NCBI GenBank assembly: GCA_032622095.1
Contig: CP136069.1
Location: forward strand, 159,701,043-159,765,042
DNA: 64,000 bases
Direction: 5' to 3'
From: Siphonodentalium dalli
Lineage: Eukaryota > Mollusca > Scaphopoda > Gadilida > Siphonodentaliidae
In this document: one piece after another, positions 63,206-64,000 of the stretch
Layout of the letters: each line of letters begins with the position of its first letter
Numbering within the stretch: position 1 is the first letter of the stretch
Program-made: the position numbers and the translations under genes
The notes under the pieces: model-generated
Database searches by the model: none
Seen by the model: the letters and a program-made list of their open reading frames with translations, nothing else
Told to the model about the DNA's origin: nothing

Positions 63206-63400
63206 TCATATGCTGACTTGACGATCATTGTTATTATCATTAAGTTGCTTCATCTTGTCACGGTTTATAAACATGCCGATGCCATACTTTATGCTGAGCT
63301 CTTTGTATGTCAACTGAGGTGTAGACTGGAGACCTTTAATAATTTTCACTTTTTGGTCTGAATTCAACTCTGTACGCTGTTTTCGTGATGGCTCATTAAT
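63206..63400 (-). pseudogene. pogo/Tigger-like transposase helix-turn-helix remnant
   Basis: The - strand frame contains RKQRTELNSDQKVKIIKGLQ, then TYKELSIKYGIG. This is the pattern of the CENP-B/pogo N-terminal DNA-binding domain (basic start, KVKII helix, ELSIKYGI recognition helix). No catalytic domain follows downstream on the - strand, and the 2.1-kb TIR element sits there instead. Confidence 0.55.
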
Positions 63401-63745
63401 TATCGAAGATTGATATAAACAGCTATGGTAACATTTTATGAAGTAGTGATTGCGCACATAGTGCTCCTTCACCTTAACTATGGTAATACAGCACTATTGT
63501 GTATTCATAGCAAATTGGTGTTTGAACAATGGTTGTATAAACAGAGTCCAACACAGCACAATAACTGTTGTAAAAACAAACTGTCACTGCTCTAATTTTC
63601 CTTGTGGTCACCATTGTACACTCAATGTGTGAAATAAGTATACAGATATCTAATCAGACACCTGATTCCAGTTCAAAGCGTTCGCCAAACAAAAGACCAC
63701 AAATTAAATCGGTATGCTTATACTAGTACAACAGTACATAACTAC
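63356..63745 (-). mobile_element. 5' region of the pogo/Tigger-like element
   Basis: It shares CGTGATGGCTCATT, CACTCAATGTGTGAAATAAG and ATTAAATCGGTA with 12960-13330, block by block. It lies upstream of the helix-turn-helix frame. Confidence 0.5.
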
Positions 63746-64000
63746 TTTACATGTGCGCACACGCATTCGGTTACCAGAGGTAAAAATACATGTGTTGCTG
63801 AATTATTGACAAACAAACCTGTCCGATGTTCAGAATAGATTATAGAGAGGTTCCATTTCATAGAGATACATGTAACATTTAAGTTGCGAGAATGTATTTG
63901 GGTGAATGCAAGCCGAAACAGAGTCAACTTAAGAACGAATAACAACTGTTCATTACTTCGATTTTGAGGTGCACAATTGCTATAGAGCGCCATCGCAAAA
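63746..64000. other. Window edge, unassigned
   Basis: No exon matching the missing WDR36 N-terminus (the human GKSFHTYD region) was found up to the end of the window. Confidence 0.4.

Overview
This is a eukaryotic window: AT-rich, full of introns and dominated by transposable-element debris. It holds two multi-exon genes in convergent (tail-to-tail) orientation. The dispersed repeats carry CCGT-rich tracts inside 'gggggtat' ends, beside many hairpin MITEs, and this style suggests a mollusc, probably a bivalve. That assignment is inference. No rRNA, tRNA gene, CRISPR array or bacterial-style operon was seen.

Left part, 1-27291, + strand: the 3' part of USP14, the proteasome-associated deubiquitinase. 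Twelve exons (2915-3045 to 27161-27291) join in one frame into 351 residues plus stop. The ubiquitin-like domain and the catalytic-Cys exon lie before the window; the catalytic His and Asp exons are inside. Introns hold MITEs, CCGT-type repeats and long palindromes.

Middle, 27292-30746: the intergenic interval between the two 3' ends, with three TE copies and candidate poly(A) signals on both strands.

Right part, 30747-60468, - strand: WDR36/UTP21, a UTP-B subunit of the small-subunit processome. Nineteen exons join into 849 codons including stop. Only the first exon or exons (roughly the first 60-110 residues) were not found. Exon 5 (53119-53253) has three apparent one-base insertions that break its frame internally.

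The most unusual structure is at 37786-41594, just downstream of WDR36 exon 15. It is about 3.8 kb of a roughly 28-bp minisatellite whose unit is a copy of the exon-15/intron-15 junction: the codons for LDVIK followed by a near-consensus GTGAGT 5' splice site. The intron therefore carries on the order of 130 decoy splice donors, and use of any of them would add Val-Ser-His and then a stop. Smaller duplications of exon edges occur at exon 18 (three 56-bp copies, each with the donor GT changed to CT), exon 11 (donor missing) and exon 6 (acceptor side). The gene thus seems prone to duplication at exon-intron junctions.

Right end, 60469-64000: a U2 snRNA 5'-end fragment, a possible pogo/Tigger end, a 2.1-kb TIR element and a pogo/Tigger-like helix-turn-helix remnant. 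The two genes have no direct functional link (ubiquitin recycling at the proteasome; ribosome small-subunit assembly).
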